Shown: positions 32,636 to 33,227 of the stretch, piece after piece | How positions within the stretch are numbered: the first letter of the stretch is position 1 | Layout of the letters: each line of letters begins with the position of its first letter | Assembly (NCBI GenBank): GCA_002281535.1 | Contig: NCGD01000029.1 | Coordinates: forward strand, 1-33,227 | Reading direction: 5' to 3' | Length of the DNA stretch: 33,227 bases | From: Sphingomonas sp. 28-63-12 | GTDB taxonomy: Bacteria > Pseudomonadota > Alphaproteobacteria > Sphingomonadales > Sphingomonadaceae | Notes under the pieces: model-generated | Told to the model about the DNA's origin: nothing | The model's input: the letters and a program-made list of their open reading frames with translations, nothing else | Databases searched by the model: none | Made by a program: the position numbers and the translations under genes

Positions 32636-33227
32636 ATGAAGCTGAAACATCTTGCGCTATTGGCCCCCGTGCTGCTGGGGCTGACGGCAGTGACCGACAC
32701 GCCGCCCCTCCTAACCTGGCCCGATCTCACCAGCCGGCAGCGCCCCGCGCCCGACGCGACGATCAGCTATGGCAGCGACGCCTATCAAAAGGTCGATGTC
32801 TGGCTGCCCAAGGGCTCGGGCCTGCACCCGGTGGTGGTGATGGTGCATGGTGGCTGCTGGACAACGAGTATCGCCGATCGCACGCTGATGAATTGGATCG
32901 CGGCTGATCTTCGCGGGCGCGGCATCGCCGTGTGGAACATCGACTATCGCGGCGTCGACCGGCCCGGCGGCGGCTATCCCGGCACCTTCAGCGATACAGC
33001 CCAAGCGGCGGATGCGCTCGCCGCCAACGCCGCGCGCTATCATCTCGACATGAAACGCGTCGTGGCGGTCGGCCATTCGGCGGGCGGGCATCTCGCGCTC
33101 TGGCTGGCGGGCCGGCCAAAACTGCCGAAGGCCAGCGCCTTGGGCAGCGCCCACCCGCTGAAGATTGCCCATGTCATCAGCCTTGGCGGGCTGCCCGATC
33201 TGGAAGCAACGGCAGCCAGCCCGGACA
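32636..33227 (+). CDS. Exported alpha/beta hydrolase (partial, cut by window end)
   Basis: About 197 residues are present; the gene continues past the window. The N-terminus (MKLKHLALLAPVLLGLTAVTD) is a signal-like sequence. The esterase/lipase motif HGGCW (71-75) and the nucleophile elbow GHSAGGHLALWLAG (Ser148) place it in the HGGxW group that includes carboxylesterases and arylformamidase-like enzymes. The substrate is unknown. The 28-bp palindrome separates it from the lipoprotein gene. Confidence 0.85.
   Translation, partial: MKLKHLALLAPVLLGLTAVTDTPPLLTWPDLTSRQRPAPDATISYGSDAYQKVDVWLPKGSGLHPVVVMVHGGCWTTSIADRTLMNWIAADLRGRGIAVWNIDYRGVDRPGGGYPGTFSDTAQAADALAANAARYHLDMKRVVAVGHSAGGHLALWLAGRPKLPKASALGSAHPLKIAHVISLGGLPDLEATAASPD

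Noticed and set aside
1-33227. CRISPR arrays, tRNA/rRNA genes, transposases, phage or defence genes
   Set aside because: Looked for on both strands by motif and context; nothing supportable was found.

Overview
The window is a high-GC, densely packed chromosomal segment from an alphaproteobacterium, most likely a sphingomonad (Sphingomonas or a close relative). The evidence is the tonB-exbB-exbD-exbD cluster, the sulfur operon containing DUF2849 and DUF934 genes, the UPF0262 protein, and an alphaproteobacterial-type ParC. Nearly all genes are housekeeping or metabolic. I see no phage, insertion sequence, CRISPR array, tRNA, rRNA, recognisable defence system or biosynthetic cluster.

Layout. 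(1) 1-1886 (-): a DUF4153-type membrane protein whose frame runs without a stop into a LacI-type ligand-binding segment and leaves the window; this is the oddest coding feature. (2) 2026-3593 (+): a DUF3089 hydrolase and RuvX. (3) 3595-5647 (-): a GH130-like protein and an alpha/beta hydrolase. (4) 5685-8541 (+): SelO and an AstD-type aldehyde dehydrogenase. (5) 8613-12511 (+): an assimilatory sulfate-reduction operon, cobA / DUF2849 / siroheme sulfite reductase / DUF934 / APS reductase, with overlapping or abutting reading frames. (6) 12666-14791 (-): a small membrane protein and the replicative helicase DnaB. (7) 14942-18678 (+): UPF0262, a GH25-fold protein, cytidine deaminase, an atypical SDR, a kappa-GST-like isomerase and dCTP deaminase. 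(8) 18856-21965 (-): a small exported TPR-like protein with a striking double palindrome upstream, then the tonB-exbB-exbD-exbD operon with a terminator and two intercistronic hairpins. (9) 22190-24537: an exported unknown (+), then a GST, FolB and a shortened SDR-like protein (-). (10) 24632-27550 (+): GNAT, DUF1285, Nudix CoA pyrophosphatase and a CCA-adding-type nucleotidyltransferase. (11) 27520-31590 (-): a GGDEF-EAL protein and ParC. (12) 31723-33227 (+): a DUF4349-type lipoprotein and an alpha/beta hydrolase cut by the window edge.

How the genes work together. In the sulfur operon, CysH makes sulfite, CobA supplies the precursor of siroheme, and the hemoprotein reduces sulfite to sulfide. 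DUF2849 and DUF934 are embedded, uncharacterised partners. TonB, ExbB and two ExbD paralogues energise outer-membrane receptors. Cytidine deaminase and dCTP deaminase both feed pyrimidine salvage and dUTP supply. DnaB, ParC, RuvX and the CCA enzyme are core information-processing functions scattered among metabolic genes.

The most unusual signals are non-coding or involve lost motifs. They are the 38-bp nested palindrome at 19271-19308, hairpins placed between tonB-operon cistrons, a hairpin-rich gap after dcd, adjacent DnaA-box-like 9-mers upstream of dnaB, a 28-bp perfect palindrome at 32591, a GH25-fold protein lacking the expected catalytic glutamate, and an SDR lacking the catalytic tyrosine. 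I did not find a convincing new multi-gene system; the DUF2849/DUF934 pair in sulfite reduction is the best functional unknown.
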